From contig JBJEQH010000204.1 in the NCBI GenBank assembly GCA_051881655.1, forward strand, positions 1 to 7,194: a stretch of 7,194 nucleotides of DNA, given 5' to 3'. This document shows positions 6,283 through 7,194 of this stretch, in pieces. The position numbers and the translations under genes were made by a program. This DNA is from Heritagella sp051881655 (GTDB lineage: Bacteria; Bacillota; Clostridia; Oscillospirales; Acutalibacteraceae). Under the pieces are notes generated by a model. The model had not been told where the DNA came from. It worked only from the letters and a program-made list of their open reading frames with translations, and made no database searches. Each line of letters begins with the position of its first letter. Within the stretch, counting starts at the first letter, position 1.

Positions 6283-7158
6283 GTGCTGCCAAAAGAATTT
6301 TTTAAGGGATGGTATTTTAAATGCTGCGGCCCGCAGGGAACCGTGGCGCTGATTCCGGCGGTTCACCGGGACGGCCGGGGCGAGACGGCCTCGTTGCAGA
6401 TTCTCACCGAGGGGGCGGCGTATTCCCATAAGGCGGCGGTTCCGCCGGACGGAGGGCGGACGCTGCCGGTCAAAATGGGGGACTGCTTCTTTTCCCGCAA
6501 AGGAATCCGCCTTCAGATTCAGGAGGAGGGGCTGTGTGCCCGGGGGACGCTTCACTTTCGGGAGCTAACGCCCCTGCGGTATCCGATTATGGGGCCGTTC
6601 CGCTTTGTTCCGTTTCTGCCGTGCTGTCATCAGGTTTACAGCATGCACCACCGGGTGGACGGGGAGATCACGGTCAACGGACAGCGGTTTTCCTTCCGGA
6701 ACGGACAGGGTTATATGGAGGGGGACAGCGGCCGGTCCTTTCCCCGGCGGTATATCTGGACCCAGAGCTTTTTGAAAAGCGGTTCGCTGATGCTGGCGGT
6801 GGCCGATGTGCCCATGCCGGGGGGATGCCTGACCGGGGTGATCGGGGTCATCCGGCTCAATGGGAAGGAGTACCGCCTGGCCACCTATCTGGGAGCCACA
6901 GCCGTGCGGACCGATTATCCCACCGTGATGGTCCGTCAGGGTAGGTACCGGTTTTGTGCCACCCTGCTGAAGGAGCGCGCCCAGCCCCTTTTGGCGCCGG
7001 TAAACGGGCGGATGAACCGCACCATCTGCGAGAGTGCCGCCTGCCGGGCGCACTATGTGTTCTCCCGTGGGGGGAAGGTGCTGTGGGAGGAGACCAGCGA
7101 CCGGGCCAGCTTTGAGTTCGAGTATCCGGGACAGCCGTCATCTGCCCCAAAAATCTAA
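6283..7158 (+). CDS. Tocopherol cyclase-like family protein
   Basis: This complete 291-residue protein begins at GTG 6283; the preceding in-frame codon is TAG, so no longer start is possible, and GAAAGGGG lies 8 nt upstream. The opening FFKGWYFKCCGPQGTVALIP and the central GYMEGDSGRSFPRRYIWTQ (143-161) match the tocopherol cyclase family, whose plant VTE1 members have the comparable W/G..FP(R/K).W.W.Q motif. Further family-like blocks are LTPLRYPIMGPFRFVPF (95-111), a mid-protein CHQVYSMHHRVDGEITVNG, ICESAACRAHY (248-258) and FEFEYP near the end. Plant and cyanobacterial enzymes cyclise phytyl quinols to tocopherols; I see nothing here that would make such substrates, so the bacterial role is open (lipid-like or scaffold binding in a beta-barrel fold is inference). 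No signal peptide or membrane helix. It is divergent from the YyaL-type gene and transcribed alone within this window. Confidence 0.85.
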   Translation: MLPKEFFKGWYFKCCGPQGTVALIPAVHRDGRGETASLQILTEGAAYSHKAAVPPDGGRTLPVKMGDCFFSRKGIRLQIQEEGLCARGTLHFRELTPLRYPIMGPFRFVPFLPCCHQVYSMHHRVDGEITVNGQRFSFRNGQGYMEGDSGRSFPRRYIWTQSFLKSGSLMLAVADVPMPGGCLTGVIGVIRLNGKEYRLATYLGATAVRTDYPTVMVRQGRYRFCATLLKERAQPLLAPVNGRMNRTICESAACRAHYVFSRGGKVLWEETSDRASFEFEYPGQPSSAPKI

Positions 7159-7194
7159 TCGGCCCCCTGTTTTTCCGGCGGAAACGGAAAATTC

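Noticed and set aside
6565..7053. 162-codon minus-strand frame
   Set aside because: Antisense to the tocopherol cyclase-like gene and without protein-like features.
7171..7191. TTTTCCG/CGGAAAA inverted repeat at the right edge
   Set aside because: It could be the start of a terminator for the last gene, but the window ends before any T run and the stem is short.

Overview
The window carries six protein-coding genes on both strands. It is GC-rich, tightly packed DNA with good purine-rich ribosome binding sites. I see no tRNA, rRNA, CRISPR array, insertion sequence or phage gene. The gene set is an Fe-S ene-reductase with a divergent AraC regulator, a CpXC protein, a sugar-isomerase-like TIM barrel, a YyaL-type thioredoxin protein and a tocopherol-cyclase-like protein. 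It suggests the chromosome of an anaerobic, relatively GC-rich member of the Clostridia (Oscillospirales/Ruminococcaceae type, gut-like). That assignment is inference; no marker gene confirms it.

Region 1-1302 (minus) holds 434 codons of an Old Yellow Enzyme / 2,4-dienoyl-CoA reductase family flavin-iron-sulfur oxidoreductase, cut by the left edge. It diverges from an AraC-family regulator (1450-2289, plus). The roughly 150 bp between them contain overlapping face-to-face promoter candidates built around a perfect 9-bp inverted repeat, with TATCA direct repeats 21 bp apart. The simplest reading is a regulator controlling the reductase and itself in response to an unknown substrate.

Region 2290-3373 has a 251-bp stretch with short repeats but no convincing gene, then a CpXC-domain protein (2541-3203), then a 170-bp gap that may hold a 53-codon ORF touching the next start as TGATG. 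A TIM-barrel sugar phosphate isomerase/epimerase-like protein follows (3374-4168). It ends at a hairpin with A and T runs on its two sides, which can serve as a bidirectional terminator with the convergent gene on its right.

Region 4222-6194 (minus) is a YyaL/SSP411 (DUF255) thioredoxin-domain gene. One base appears to be missing from a C5 run (plus strand, 4682-4686), which splits it into a 545-codon frame and a C-terminal fragment. Both halves remain conserved in character, so the break is either very recent or a sequence error. Across an 88-bp divergent gap, 6283-7158 (plus) encodes a complete tocopherol-cyclase-family protein with a GTG start; its function in such bacteria is unknown.

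No defence, mobile or biosynthetic system spans the window. The points most worth a second look are the reductase with Leu in place of the usual active-site Tyr and its operator, the YyaL frameshift, and the tocopherol-cyclase homologue.
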